Counted from the first letter of the stretch, positions 29,838 to 39,970 are shown. The stretch: DNA of 64,000 bases from Sugiyamaella lignohabitans (GCF_001640025.1 NC_031673.1:1488001-1552000); one strand, 5' to 3'. Program-made: numbers and translations. Notes: generated by a model from the letters alone, not told the origin.

Positions 29838-29874
29838 ACACCCCCCAACGAGAATTTAAAAAGCATGTATTAAT

Positions 29875-31004
29875 CTAGGCTTGCTGCTGGTCCGAAGAAC
29901 GAGGCTTCTTTTTAGCGGCCTCAGCGGCCTTTTCGGCCTCGATGTCGGCCACGTATGTAGCGAGGGTCTCTGAATCGAGCAGCTCGAGTTCCGAGCCGGG
30001 CGACATGATGGCGATTTCGATGTTACGGGCTCCGGTTTGAACTACTTCTAGTAAACTTTTAATCACAAGCTTAACTGAAGCTTCTCTATCCATGTCTTCT
30101 TCATACGATTTCTCCAGCAGGTCACGAACGGTTTTCGAGCTGCGGCCAATAGCATTGGCTTTCCAGGCCGAATAGATTCCTGATGGCTCGGTTTGGTAAA
30201 GTTTAGGAACCTTGTCATTAGGATCAAATCCAATCACCAGAGTCGAAACACCAAACGGTCTGACACCTCCGCTCTGAGTATACCGTTGCTGCACTCCGGC
30301 AATGTATTTGGTGATATACTCCACACTGGCCGGGTCCTCTAAAGTGAGTTTATGCGATTGGGCCTCGACACGCGCCTTATCAATCAGCACTCGGGCATCG
30401 GCATTCAACCCGGCAAACGCCAGAGTCAGATGCTTATCAATCTTACAAATCTTGGACGGGGTAGTCCGAGTATCCTGTAACTTCAAAGCACTGCGCTTCT
30501 CACATCCCAAAACAACCACGTCTCGGCCCTTGACACCCACGGCACAGGTTCCTCGTTTCACGGCCTCAAGGGCGTACTCTACTTCTATTGACGGGTTAGC
30601 ATTTACGGGTGGGGGGTGCTGCCTCCGGCGGCTGGGGCTCCGCCCCAGACCCTGGTTGCTCCTCTCGCTTCGCTCGAGTCGGGTGTCGGGGGTCCAGATC
30701 GCGGGGGTCGAATGCCACTGCTGGAAGTAAATCAAACAGTCAGATCAAAGACCAGAACCCCTTGGCACCCACGAGCCCTCCGCGAAGCGGAGCAACGGGG
30801 TCTGGGGCGCAGCCCCAGCCGCCGGAGGCAATTCAGGCACCGATTGTGTGTGCCACTTACGAAAAACGTGTCCGTCTGGACTGGAAAAGAGGTTAGTTAC
30901 GGTTTGGAAACGAGACTGGGCCCGGCAACGGAGGGTCAGTGGCGGGGCCCGAGGGGGGCAAAACTTACCTGAAAACTGATAAAGCTCGGTCGTATCCGCT
31001 CATT
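29875..31004 (-). CDS. PRE6: Proteasome alpha4 subunit Pre6, three exons
   Basis: Exons are 30970-31004, 30861-30880 and 29875-30584, joined in frame to 254 residues. Exon 2 is only 20 nt. The spliced start reads [20 protein letters not shown], the classic alpha-subunit N terminus, followed by [20 protein letters not shown]. The proteasome alpha signature region and [11 protein letters not shown] are present, and the C terminus is a Lys-rich, Ala/Glu-rich tail. Alpha subunits form the outer rings and gate of the 20S core and are not catalytic. Similarity to S. cerevisiae Pre6 is strong throughout. Intron 1 is 89 nt. Intron 2 is 276 nt, with a CTAAC branch site just before its TAG acceptor, and holds two GC arms. 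Both donors are GTAAGT. Confidence 0.95.
30621..30681. repeat. GC hairpin element, L arm in PRE6 intron 2
   Basis: Intact L arm of type 1, near the 3' end of the intron on the gene's strand. Confidence 0.92.
30778..30829. repeat. GC hairpin element, R arm in PRE6 intron 2
   Basis: R arm with a variant second hairpin CTCCGC-GAA-GCGGAG, perfectly paired but different from types 1-3, and hairpin 1 loop GCA. Confidence 0.9.
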
Positions 31005-31220
31005 GCGAGTTATTTGTGAATCTGGTGGCCCAATTGGATCGTTGGATCTCTGCTAGAGGTCGGTGTGAATACGTTTGTGCAAATTGGTCGTTGCCTGATG
31101 TCAGCAACCGTGCAAAGTGTTTCTGGTGGTTGGCGATGATGTTACTGTACTTCGTCCATCTCACTTCAAGAAGCGGCTGACTGCATCACCGCCTCACCCT
31201 GTGCGGCTGGGTAGGGGTAT

Positions 31221-31357
31221 GCCTCCGGCGGCTGGGGCTCCGCCCCAGACCCTGGTTGCTCCTCTCGCTACGCTCGAGTCGTCTCTCCGACGTTCCTGGC
31301 AAACTCCTGCGAAAGCAGGAGCTACGGAGTCTGGGACAGAGCCCAGTGGCCGGAGGC
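31221..31357. repeat. GC hairpin element, L arm plus degenerate R arm
   Basis: L arm intact, type 1. The R arm is decayed: CTCCTGC-GAAA-GCAGGAG has one extra loop base, hairpin 1 reads CTGGGACAGAGCCCAG, and the end is GTGGCCGGAGGC. Confidence 0.88.
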
Positions 31358-31744
31358 ACCCGTAGTGGACCCCGCTCACGCACAGTAAATAGTGATATCG
31401 CTGTAACGGGGTCGCTTGCCATGGGCTGTTCTCCTGGTCTCCATTTTCACCTAAATTTCAAGTAGGCGCTTTGAAAGTGAGTCTAATGTGTTTATAACGG
31501 CGAGTTGTCTATGGAGCGGCGTTCATTTTTCGATGAAAGCCCCGCTCAGCCATTTACAACTCCAACTGTTTAATATCACGTGATACCATTGATATGGAGG
31601 TTAAATGTTCAGAAAATGCCACAAAACTCAATTAAACCATCTGTTAACAAACGAGAATGGTCGAGGGTTAGATCAGAAATAATGTCCGGGAATCTGGAGT
31701 AACGAGGGTGCTCAGGGGGCCAGGGACTCTTGTTCTGGGGCTCT

Positions 31745-31921
31745 GCCTCCGGCGGCTGGGGCTCCGCCCCAGACCCTGGTTGCTCCTGCTTCGCAGGAGT
31801 TGGATGGGACCGTAGACAAAACGACTCGAGCGGAGCGAGAGGAGCAGCGGGGTCTGGGGCGGAGCAGCGGGGTCTGGGGCGGAGCAGCGGGGTCTGGGGC
31901 GGAGCCCCAGCCGCCGGAGGC
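31745..31921. repeat. GC hairpin element with 20-bp triplication
   Basis: L arm type 2, R arm type 1. In the R arm the unit GCAGCGGGGTCTGGGGCGGA is present three times in tandem. Confidence 0.92.
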
Positions 31922-32365
31922 AGCGTCCCGGCCCCGGAAGGTGGGGGATACTGGTTGAATTGATCAGACAGCTGGAAACTGAGTTTCTAACTAGAAAAAT
32001 TCGCTGGGTAAATTGGCTGGGAGCGAGAGGGTCGAAACGAGATATTTCAGGGGGTGGGATCGGCGGTGCATGTATTTTTTCAGCCTCGCATGTTGAAATA
32101 TTTCAGGGACCACAGCGGTTCGTGCAGGGGTTGGACTGACACATTCGCTCGGAGAGAGGATGACATCGCACGAACGTGGGTAGAGTGGTTGTTAGCGGGC
32201 TTGCGGTTCTGTTTTAATTATTAAATCAACCGCTTTTTTGCTTCTCTAAGATTTAAACAGGGTTTTTCCACTCACAATCACACACTACAGACCGGTTTAA
32301 ACGGTGAAATACCGGCATTAAAACCCCCCGAAGCCTCGTTTCTGGTCACTTTTTGAGCACGAATC

Positions 32366-32761
32366 ATGGCCAAAGCACCCAAAACTGGATCGGCCAGCTC
32401 TGTTCCGCACCGCGACCAGTACTCGCGCATCTGGTTCCTGTTCCAGGCGTCGTCCGCGCTCACGGCCACCGACCGGTCCACAGGCCCAATTGCCCGAGCA
32501 TACGCCCAAACACTGAAAACCGTGGCTCAAAAGAACGTCCTACGACTGTCGCCACACCTCAAACGGCAGATTTGCAAGTCGTGCTCCCAGCTGCTCATCC
32601 CGGGCCTCACCTGCTCCGTCCGCCTCTACAACCCGTCCAAAACAAAATCACCCACCAACGACCGGCTCCACATCACCTGCCTTTGCGGTACCACCAAACG
32701 CTTCCCTGTCGGCCAAAACCCCGATTACGTCCTCTGGACAGATCAGCCTGAACGCCAATAG
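32366..32761 (+). CDS. RPR2: RNase P subunit Rpr2 (Rpp21 family)
   Basis: This 131-residue protein matches the Rpr2/Rpp21/Snm1 family of zinc-binding subunits of nuclear RNase P, which matures pre-tRNA 5' ends. The N-terminal helical part has RIWFLFQASSAL (21-32) and ARAYAQTLKTVAQKNVLRLS (43-62). The zinc ribbon begins with CKSCSQLLIPGLTC (Cys70, Cys73 and Cys83) and is completed by TCLCG (Cys105, Cys107), followed by TTKRFPVG. The second cysteine pair is spaced C-x-C here, where many members have C-x-x-C. The related RNase MRP protein Snm1 is the main alternative, but the C-terminal TTKRFPVG block and length fit Rpr2 best. A GC palindrome follows 27 bp after the stop. Confidence 0.9.
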   Translation: MAKAPKTGSASSVPHRDQYSRIWFLFQASSALTATDRSTGPIARAYAQTLKTVAQKNVLRLSPHLKRQICKSCSQLLIPGLTCSVRLYNPSKTKSPTNDRLHITCLCGTTKRFPVGQNPDYVLWTDQPERQ

Positions 32762-32788
32762 CATCCCACTCCTACTTCTTCCCTGCCT

Positions 32789-32926
32789 GCCTCCGGCGGC
32801 TGGGGCTCCGCCCCAGACCCTGGTTGCTCCTGCTTCGCAGGAGACGGCCGCTGACCCCCTAACAACGACTCGAGCGCAGCGAGAGGAGCAACCAGGGTCT
32901 GGGGCGGAGCCCCAGCCGCCGGAGGC
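32789..32926. repeat. GC hairpin element, L-R palindrome
   Basis: L arm type 2, R arm type 1. It occupies the middle of the 394 bp between RPR2 and TAF5, which otherwise holds only the TAF5 leader. Confidence 0.93.
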
Positions 32927-33155
32927 AGGGTCCCAACGCAGGGTCCCAAGCCCGGGTAAGGGTGCGGCTGAGTCGTGTCTGAAATATTGGAGATGCGATG
33001 TTCGTGAAGTTCATTTTGGAGAGTTAGAGTGAAGTTGAGTGAGAAGCGGGTTTGTTTAGAAGCCTGATTTTTGCGGTTGGTTGATAGATCGCTGTTGTGC
33101 GGGAGAAAAGAGTGTTAAGAGTTTTGGCAGCTGAAGATAGTGGAATCGGTCACAG

Positions 33156-35582
33156 ATGGTCCCTCCTCCGGTGACGCCAGGTCAGGGCGGTCCTCAAACG
33201 CCGGTGAATAATGTTGGTACGCCTGTAGCAGGCGGTCAGGGTCAGCCTGTGCGGCCTATGGTTAATTCGGCAGGCCAGAATGGAGCAGTGGCTGGCGGAA
33301 CAGCAGGTGCTGGTGGTGCAGTGAGACCTCCAGGGACTCCTACAGCAGGTCCAGCTGGTGGTGCTGGAGCACCTGGTCAGCCTCCACAACCTGGTCAACC
33401 TTTACCATTGGTTGATCTTAATCGAATTGTACTGGAATATCTGAATAAGAAAGGTTATTCACGGACAGAAGCCATGCTTCGAATGGAATCGTCGAGAATT
33501 CCCGCTCCTCCTGCTAATAATGTCGGTCCTAATGGCGGTGTAAGGACCGGTCCTATGGGCAGACCAGGCCAACAAACTCCTGATATGGGTGCTGCTGGTG
33601 CTGCTGGAACTGGAAAACCTGTCATTGCAGCTCCTTCGGAACCACCAGAGGCATATGTTGCCGCGTATCGAGCGCTTAAGAACTGGACAGATCGGTCGCT
33701 CGATTTATACAGACCAGAATTGCGACGCATTTTGTACCCGGTCTTTGTCCACATTTTCCTAGAACTCATTAGTAAAGACCATGGAGCAATTGCTAAGGAC
33801 TTTTTTGACGAGTATTCACAGGACCAGGCTGTCGTTCATTCACAAGATATTGAAAAACTGTCTGCCATTTCACTACCTTCACATGTTAAAGAGAACGAGC
33901 TAGCAAAAGCGTTTCTTGAACAAGAATATAAATTAACAGTATCACGCACGTCGCTTGACTTGCTGCTGTATTTTGTATATGAGATTGAACAATCTGGAGG
34001 ATCGATTATTATCCGATTGCTTAATCAGTATATGGATATCCAAGTTACAAGTGCTCGACCCAGCATCACTGACACAGAAAGTGTACTAAACCCAGACGAA
34101 GGACTTATTGGAATCCATGGAACCGGTCGTGGCACTGGACAAAGTACTTCGGGTGGTGGCAGTGGTGGTTCTGGTGGAGCTGGTGGTGCCGCAGCAGTTG
34201 CTGCTCAACAGAGCCAAATCGACTCGTTCAATTCACAACCTCTGAAATTAGGACACTTACCAATGGATGCGGATTTTCAGAAAGATGTGACTACAGCTTT
34301 GGAAGAGAAAGATAAACAACTGGCTGCGTCGGGTGACGAAGCTGCTAATGCTGCTGTAGGAACTACGGGATATAAGACTCTGAGTGAAGAGTTTGCAGCA
34401 CAAATCAAGCAACAAGAATCAGAATCAGGTAAGAACGCACCAACAAGAGAATCGTTGCCATTACCAAAGTATAAATCAGTGGATGTCGAGCTGGAAGTCA
34501 AAAAAATCATTGACTCAAGAGCCAAGATCCATCTCGGCACCACTCAGACGCCTCTACCCAGTGTGTGTATGTATACATTCCACAATACACACGACGGACT
34601 CAACTGTCTGGACTTTTCCGACGATTCGAGTCTGGTAGCAGGTGGTTTTTCCGACAGTTTTGTAAAAGTATGGTCATTAAAGGGAGACAAGTTATCGAGT
34701 GTGGTTAAAGACGATGTTCCTAGTACCAGCAAACGGCTTATTGGCCATTCGGGTCCTGTATTTGGCACCTCGTTCAGTTCGGATAATCGATATTTACTTT
34801 CATGTTCGGAAGATAACACTGCCAGACTATGGTCCTTGGATACTTATTCGGCCTTGGTGTCGTATAAAGGACATAACCACCCAGTGTGGGACGTGAAATT
34901 CGGGCCATATAACCACTATTTCGCTACTGCGTCGCATGATCATACCGCGAGACTGTGGTCGTGCGACCATATCTACCCACTACGGATCTTCGCTGGTCAC
35001 TTGAGTGATGTCGATACCGTGAGTTTCCACCCCAATGGTACATATGTGTTTACTGGTTCGAGCGATAAGACCTGTCGCATGTGGGATATTAATAAAGGAA
35101 GTGCTGTTCGTGTATTTATCGGCCATACTGGAGCCGTCAACACGACAGCTGTGTCGCCTGATGGTCGATGGCTGGCCACTGCTGGTGAAGACAGTGTTAT
35201 TAATGTATGGGATATTGGGTCAGGACGACGACTGAAGAGCATGAAAGGACACGGCCGAACGTCAATCTACTCACTGGCGTTTTCCCGCGACGGAGCTGTG
35301 CTCGTCAGTGGGGGTGCCGACCACTCGGTGCGAACATGGGATATCCGCAAGGGTACACACGACGGCGGGCCCGAGCCCGAGGTGTTCAAAAACGAATCCA
35401 AAACGGCCAACATCCCCGACCCCAGCACCGCCGACCCGGCTTCTGGCGACCGCAAAAAGACCAAAGAAGTGGTCGCCACCTCGGACCATCTCGCGGTCTA
35501 CCACACTAAACGCACCCCCGTCTATAAAGTGGCCTTCACGCGTCGCAACCTCTGCCTCGCCGGCGGGGCCTTTTCCAACTAA
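33156..35582 (+). CDS. TAF5: Taf5, TFIID and SAGA WD40 subunit
   Basis: This 808-residue protein has the Taf5 layout. A Gly/Pro/Gln-rich start is followed by a LisH-like motif at about 84-112 (VDLNRIVLEYLNKKGYSRTEA). The conserved NTD2 dimerisation domain is at about 168-300 (YRALKNWTDRSLDLYRPELR, FVHIFLELISKDHGAIAKDF). A Gly/Ala/Gln linker leads to a C-terminal WD40 propeller at about 470-740, with repeats such as HSGPVFGTSFSSDNRYLLSC, YKGHNHPVWDVKFGPYNHYF and FAGHLSDVDTVSFHPNGTYV. Taf5 scaffolds the TFIID lobes and is shared with SAGA. Length is close to S. cerevisiae Taf5 (798). The ATG at 33156 is the first in frame. A GC L arm begins 33 bp after the stop. Confidence 0.95.
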   Translation: MVPPPVTPGQGGPQTPVNNVGTPVAGGQGQPVRPMVNSAGQNGAVAGGTAGAGGAVRPPGTPTAGPAGGAGAPGQPPQPGQPLPLVDLNRIVLEYLNKKGYSRTEAMLRMESSRIPAPPANNVGPNGGVRTGPMGRPGQQTPDMGAAGAAGTGKPVIAAPSEPPEAYVAAYRALKNWTDRSLDLYRPELRRILYPVFVHIFLELISKDHGAIAKDFFDEYSQDQAVVHSQDIEKLSAISLPSHVKENELAKAFLEQEYKLTVSRTSLDLLLYFVYEIEQSGGSIIIRLLNQYMDIQVTSARPSITDTESVLNPDEGLIGIHGTGRGTGQSTSGGGSGGSGGAGGAAAVAAQQSQIDSFNSQPLKLGHLPMDADFQKDVTTALEEKDKQLAASGDEAANAAVGTTGYKTLSEEFAAQIKQQESESGKNAPTRESLPLPKYKSVDVELEVKKIIDSRAKIHLGTTQTPLPSVCMYTFHNTHDGLNCLDFSDDSSLVAGGFSDSFVKVWSLKGDKLSSVVKDDVPSTSKRLIGHSGPVFGTSFSSDNRYLLSCSEDNTARLWSLDTYSALVSYKGHNHPVWDVKFGPYNHYFATASHDHTARLWSCDHIYPLRIFAGHLSDVDTVSFHPNGTYVFTGSSDKTCRMWDINKGSAVRVFIGHTGAVNTTAVSPDGRWLATAGEDSVINVWDIGSGRRLKSMKGHGRTSIYSLAFSRDGAVLVSGGADHSVRTWDIRKGTHDGGPEPEVFKNESKTANIPDPSTADPASGDRKKTKEVVATSDHLAVYHTKRTPVYKVAFTRRNLCLAGGAFSN

Positions 35583-35615
35583 AAATAAACGTGTATTTTT
35601 TCTACAACCCACGCT

Positions 35616-35676
35616 GCCTCCGGCGGCTGGGGCTCCGCCCCAGACCCTGGTTGCTCCTCTCGCTTCGCTCGAGTCG
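35616..35676. repeat. GC hairpin element, single L arm (type 1)
   Basis: Intact arm directly after the TAF5 stop. Its possible partners are the R arms at 36254 and 36342. Confidence 0.92.
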
Positions 35677-36253
35677 TTTCATCGGGATACCTTTCTTCTT
35701 CCCAGCATTGAGCTGGTCTACTCTCGTGTGCTCGTTGAAATATCGAAAGCAAAATTTTTTTATAGCCAAGTAAACAGACTGCAATCTGGTAATTACGCGA
35801 GTGATCCTCCAGATCCAACTATTCACAAAATGAACATGCTGTTTCGATTTCTGATATCAAAAAAAAGACAATAGAATAAAATGCCTGGAAACATTATTTA
35901 ACAACTGGAGAATCAAACCATTACGATAGAAGAGCGTTCAAATGAGATACCTGAAGGGGGTAGTTCGTTTTTCAATTCACCGGTTGATTGAGGCTAGCCA
36001 TCTCCTAGTCAGAATACATTTGTAGACCAATCTACTATGCTTCCTACTGGAAAGTGGGTAAAGAAGAGAGTACATGGCAGACTATCTCTAGAGTTCGAGG
36101 AGAGACAGTAGAGTTGTACACCCCGGAGTCCCCATTTTTGTTGATAATATGATAGTGGGTTTACGAGAAAGACATTAGAATCGAGATAAAGAGAAATTTT
36201 GAATGAAGACAGAATTTTCCTGTAAATGATGGGATGTTAAACATGGTTTTATT

Positions 36254-36396
36254 CTCCTGCGAAGCAGGAGCAACCAGGGTCTGGGGCGGAGCCCCAGCCG
36301 CCGGAGGCAGACCCCCGGAGAAGAGGAAGTCTCGGTTGGATCTCCTGCGAAGCAGGAGCAAACCGGGTCTGGGGCGGAGCCCCAGCCGCCGGAGGC
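36254..36396. repeat. Two GC R arms in direct tandem (type 2)
   Basis: Arms at 36254-36308 and 36342-36396, same orientation, each followed by CAGACCC-CAGAGAAGA-like sequence, so the repeated unit of about 88 bp includes flanking DNA. The second arm reads AAACCGGGTC in place of AACCAGGGTC. It ends 37 bp from the PPR-like gene stop. Confidence 0.92.
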
Positions 36397-36433
36397 AGAC
36401 CCTCAGAGAAGAAGAAGAAAGAAGAAGATTTAT

Positions 36434-39007
36434 TCATGACAGTTCGTGACGGATGCGTTGCGAGGTGATGACGACGCCCGAGCCGCGGGCGTAGTCGTAC
36501 CATTTGTGGGCCTCGCGGAGGTCGCGGATGGTGAGGTAGTATTTAATGATGGCGGTGAGGAGGCCTCGTGGCATGGGGATGTGGTTGTTCGATTGTATAG
36601 CTCGCACGAGCTCGAGCGGTTTGGCGACGTCAGCACCGAGACCTGGGATGGGTGGGAAACAGTGGAGGTGGGCGAGACGGCCGAGGGTCGAGCAGGACCG
36701 GTTTTTGTTGGTGCTGCGGTGGAATGGCAGGCTCGTCACCGCGTCTATGAACATGGCATGTGCTTGGGTGATGGACTGGTGGGTGGGTGTTTGGCAGAGT
36801 GAGCTCATGAGCCAGTCGATAATCTTGATTGATGCTTTTTTGGGTGGGATCGAGTTGAGAATCATGGCTCGATAATCGCGATATAAACTAGTGATGGCGT
36901 CGTTGCTGTTGGTCTGACTACAGATGGATTTGTATAGAAACGCGAGCGCATATGACTCATCCATGTCGTAGACTGAAGAGTCGACTTTGTCTGGTGATAA
37001 AGGGAATTTTAGTGATTTGTCTAGTCGAAAGTCATGGTGGTTGTGAGTCCATGTGTCGATGTATTGTGGAATTCCTAGCTGTTGAACAAGTTGTTCGTTG
37101 CGGGGGTATATGACTTTGTAGTATGCTAGTACAGTGTCGGGTCCGTACAGTGTACAGATTAATGATAACAATTCGAGACTGAGCGGTCCACTGAGAAGAT
37201 GGCCATCTGCAAACAGTTGGTTGAGTACTTCGTAACATTTGTTTTCTTGGCCGTGAAGTCGAAATCCACGGAACAGGATCCTGTACATGTCAGCATCGGG
37301 TTTGATCCCCTTTTCGATCATGGTGTCGAAAATCACACACGCAGCGGGCATGCCATCCAACTCAATGGCTCTTATCATTAACAGTCTTAATGCTTCGTCT
37401 AGACTTTTCAAATCGTGCGACTCTTTGAGAATAATGTTTTCCAGAAACCACGCTGTTTTATGCGAATCTTTCTGTTTGGATAGCAGTGGTAACAGGTATT
37501 TATAGAATTGTCGGTCATATGCTGGTCTTGTCGGTTCTATTGTTGGTTCCTGGGTCATGTCCTGGTTTATATGCTGTTCATTTTGTTCTACTTGTTCTAG
37601 TTTTTCTGGAACTTTTTCATTGTTATGTTCTCTGTCCATCTCAACTTCCACTGTATCCTCATGGTATTGCTTGATGATCTCGTCGGTGCTGGAGACAAGC
37701 TGTTTACCAAGATCCGAACTGGAATACAGCGATTTTAAAAACGGTTTCATATGCGGATTAAATATGTTTGCCCGTCGGGTCAGCAGTAGTTTATAAAACT
37801 CGGAGTAACTGCTCGACGGGATTCTGGACGCCAGATGATGTGCTACTGGCGGCAGTAGAGCTATGTTTATCTCGGGGTTGAGCTCTTCAATCACCGAAAA
37901 CATTTGTCTCCAGTGCTGGCTGATACCGCTGTCCAGCACATCTTTCGAGTATCTCTGGAGTATCACGTTCAAACCAAAGTTTATTCCGTGTGAATAAACA
38001 GTACTCAGACTGTTGTTCGCAGTGATATCAATATCTCCACTCAGCTGACTCTTTTTCTGGTCAGAAGTAGCAGCAACATTCAAAAACCGCTGGCTACTAA
38101 TATGATGCAAAATATGGTGTGCTACGTGCACTTGTTTATGACGACACAAGACGTCGAGTAATACTGGTGTAATCTCCACCGACAAGGGAGACACTGCGAC
38201 ATGAGCCCAAAACCGGTCAAACTGAACAAGATCAACTTGTCTCAATTCCGACAGCAGCTTTACAAATGCATTTGGCAGTAATCCATAGCTGCTTGGCTTG
38301 GCATTACTCCTTATTAAAGTCGGTTGAAGATTGTCCTGTAGTCTCTTATCGATATACTCAAACAGTTTAGTCCAGTAGTGAAGAGCCTCTTCATACTGCT
38401 GTTGTCGCAGCCGGGTCAATGCATTTCCCATATGGTTCAAAGCAGTCGACTCATAGCATGCTTCTATCGCCAGAAACGACTTTTCATACAGTTTGTGTAC
38501 CGACTTCTTGCGAGCTCCTTTATACCACTGCTGCCAGATCTGGTGGCCTTCGCCCTTTGACAGCACACTCTCTCTGTACGGCAGGTTCTGTCTCACGAAA
38601 CTGCGGCTTCCATTCCTCCTGAACTCTTTAATCCTCTCCATTCGTCCCGAAACCGTATCTCGAGACACCACCGTCTCTGCTGGCTCTGATCTGTCCACAG
38701 GACTCAGAACTCCGCGAACCACTGAACTACTTCCCACTGTCCGTTCAGCAGTTTCTAAACTTGGATTCTTATTCAAAAAATGTTCAAACCTGGTGGTCTC
38801 TTCGTCGATATCAGACTCGTACGACACAAACTCGTCCAACATTGGCGTTGAAATGCTCTTCACGCCGGACCCTGCCACCTGACCGGGTCCCGACGAAACG
38901 GCTCTTGCCCAGATCCCGGCCCCCGGACACTCTCGAGCGACCGGACACCAGACCCGCGACGGCCGCACCGGCAGCCTGGCGCCATTCCTGGACGTACAAC
39001 TCCACAT
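36434..39007 (-). CDS. PPR-like protein, probably mitochondrial
   Basis: The 857-residue product is not identified to a named family member. The first 45 residues are rich in Arg, Ser, Ala and Val with almost no acidic residues, fitting a mitochondrial presequence. Helical repeats resembling pentatricopeptide units occur in the C-terminal half; the clearest is MPAACVIFDTMIEKGIKPDA, followed by DMYRILFRGF. Another lies near the end (LREAHKWYDYARGSGVVIT). The middle has an acidic Glu/Gln-rich linker (EVEMDREHNNEKVPEKLEQV). Yeast mitochondrial PPR proteins bind organellar transcripts for stability or translation; that role is inferred. Candidates such as Rmd9, Msc6 or Dmr1 relatives cannot be separated by eye. 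The ATG at 39007 is the first in frame. GC elements lie 37 bp beyond the stop and 127 bp upstream of the start. Confidence 0.75.
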   Translation of the reverse strand: MWSCTSRNGARLPVRPSRVWCPVARECPGAGIWARAVSSGPGQVAGSGVKSISTPMLDEFVSYESDIDEETTRFEHFLNKNPSLETAERTVGSSSVVRGVLSPVDRSEPAETVVSRDTVSGRMERIKEFRRNGSRSFVRQNLPYRESVLSKGEGHQIWQQWYKGARKKSVHKLYEKSFLAIEACYESTALNHMGNALTRLRQQQYEEALHYWTKLFEYIDKRLQDNLQPTLIRSNAKPSSYGLLPNAFVKLLSELRQVDLVQFDRFWAHVAVSPLSVEITPVLLDVLCRHKQVHVAHHILHHISSQRFLNVAATSDQKKSQLSGDIDITANNSLSTVYSHGINFGLNVILQRYSKDVLDSGISQHWRQMFSVIEELNPEINIALLPPVAHHLASRIPSSSYSEFYKLLLTRRANIFNPHMKPFLKSLYSSSDLGKQLVSSTDEIIKQYHEDTVEVEMDREHNNEKVPEKLEQVEQNEQHINQDMTQEPTIEPTRPAYDRQFYKYLLPLLSKQKDSHKTAWFLENIILKESHDLKSLDEALRLLMIRAIELDGMPAACVIFDTMIEKGIKPDADMYRILFRGFRLHGQENKCYEVLNQLFADGHLLSGPLSLELLSLICTLYGPDTVLAYYKVIYPRNEQLVQQLGIPQYIDTWTHNHHDFRLDKSLKFPLSPDKVDSSVYDMDESYALAFLYKSICSQTNSNDAITSLYRDYRAMILNSIPPKKASIKIIDWLMSSLCQTPTHQSITQAHAMFIDAVTSLPFHRSTNKNRSCSTLGRLAHLHCFPPIPGLGADVAKPLELVRAIQSNNHIPMPRGLLTAIIKYYLTIRDLREAHKWYDYARGSGVVITSQRIRHELS

Positions 39008-39134
39008 TTACCGCTGAAACTGGCCCCTGGACATAATCATCCCGCATCACCGCCCTTGCAGCATCTGAAAAATGGTGATCTCGCGATGCGGCTCACCCCC
39101 CTCCTGCAGGGTCCAACCCAGGGGGGTGGGCTCT

Positions 39135-39271
39135 GCCTCCGGCGGCTGGGGCTCCGCCCCAGACCCTGGTTGCTCCTGCTTCGCAGGAGATTCAGCGACT
39201 GTGGACGGAACGACTCGAGCGGAGCGAGAGGAGCAACCAGGGTCTGGGGCGGAGCCCCAGCCGCCGGAGGC
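39135..39271. repeat. GC hairpin element, L-R palindrome
   Basis: L arm type 2, R arm type 1 with middle base G. It fills the gap between the CTR3 stop (45 bp) and the start of the PPR-like gene. Confidence 0.93.
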
Positions 39272-39316
39272 AGTGTGTGAGAAAAGGACATTAATTAATA
39301 GGAATAAATAGGGGTG

Positions 39317-39970
39317 TCAGCAGCAGGCGATGCTGGTTTCTTGGTGGAGGCCGTCGGTGATGTTGTCGGAGCCGAAGAAGAAGTAGCCTATTAAGGCGCC
39401 GATGATGATGCAGAAGATGATGTAGCCGTTGAAGGACATGGCTAGGAGCATGAGAATGTAGCCGGCTCCGACAACGACGGCGTAGAGAATGGACCGGATG
39501 GTGTGCTCGACGAGCGTGGGTGAGAAACTCTCGATGGGACCCATACGGGATCCAAAGTGTCGAGTGAGGTTGGTCACATGGAGTCCCAGCTTCTCGTTGA
39601 GCGAGACAGTGGTGAAACCTGATGACATCTCAGGATCCTCGTTTTTGGCTTTGTTGGCTTTCCAGTTGCGCACAATCATTCGGTCGTACTCGCGACTCAG
39701 ACGTCGCACAAACTCCAGAGCAACGACAAATCCAATGACTCCAATACACGAACCAGCAAACATGCTTTTTGAGGTGATGTGCCACGAGCCGGCGATCAGA
39801 CAGTCGTCTATGACGTTCCAGTTCCAGATCATTTGCATGTTACAGGCGGGCATCGAGCTGCCGCCGTCACCCATCCCGGACATGCCAGCCATTCCAGAAG
39901 CAGTAGCTGACGACATGGCCATAGACATGGACATGCTGGCCATGCTGCTAGAGGGAGTTCCCATATTCAT
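39317..39970 (-). CDS. CTR3: Copper transporter, Ctr3 type
   Basis: This 217-residue protein matches Ctr3, a plasma membrane high-affinity Cu(I) transporter that works as a trimer. The extracellular N terminus is Met/Ser-rich (Met 10-35) and is followed by the Ctr3-type block NMQMIWNWNVIDDCLIAGSW at 44-63. Three membrane segments lie at about 71-88, 160-180 and 183-200. The pore motif MLLAM (174-178) is the family's MxxxM in the second segment, and GALIG (191-195) is the GxxxG of the third. The protein ends in CC, a metal-binding tail seen in the family. The loop between segments 1 and 2 is charged and cytosolic. S. cerevisiae Ctr3 is 241 residues, and the N-terminal Met cluster here is longer than in that protein. 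Copper-dependent regulation is likely from the family. Confidence 0.93.
   Translation of the reverse strand: MNMGTPSSSMASMSMSMAMSSATASGMAGMSGMGDGGSSMPACNMQMIWNWNVIDDCLIAGSWHITSKSMFAGSCIGVIGFVVALEFVRRLSREYDRMIVRNWKANKAKNEDPEMSSGFTTVSLNEKLGLHVTNLTRHFGSRMGPIESFSPTLVEHTIRSILYAVVVGAGYILMLLAMSFNGYIIFCIIIGALIGYFFFGSDNITDGLHQETSIACC

Larger units (their letters stand above)
28675..29874. other. Intergenic between PRE6 3' end and small gene 5' end
   Basis: It carries the upstream region of the small gene and an inverted pair of GC arms (29144-29204 and 29777-29837). The 550 bp between these arms have no recognisable gene and no similarity I can see to other parts of the window. Confidence 0.55.
31005..32365. 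other. Divergent intergenic region, PRE6 and RPR2
   Basis: Promoter region for two divergent genes with two GC palindromes (31221-31357, 31745-31921). I see no coding region. Confidence 0.6.
35583..36433. other. Intergenic between convergent TAF5 and the PPR-like gene
   Basis: One L arm at 35616-35676, about 570 bp of AT-rich sequence with no recognised gene, then two R arms at 36254-36308 and 36342-36396. Confidence 0.6.
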
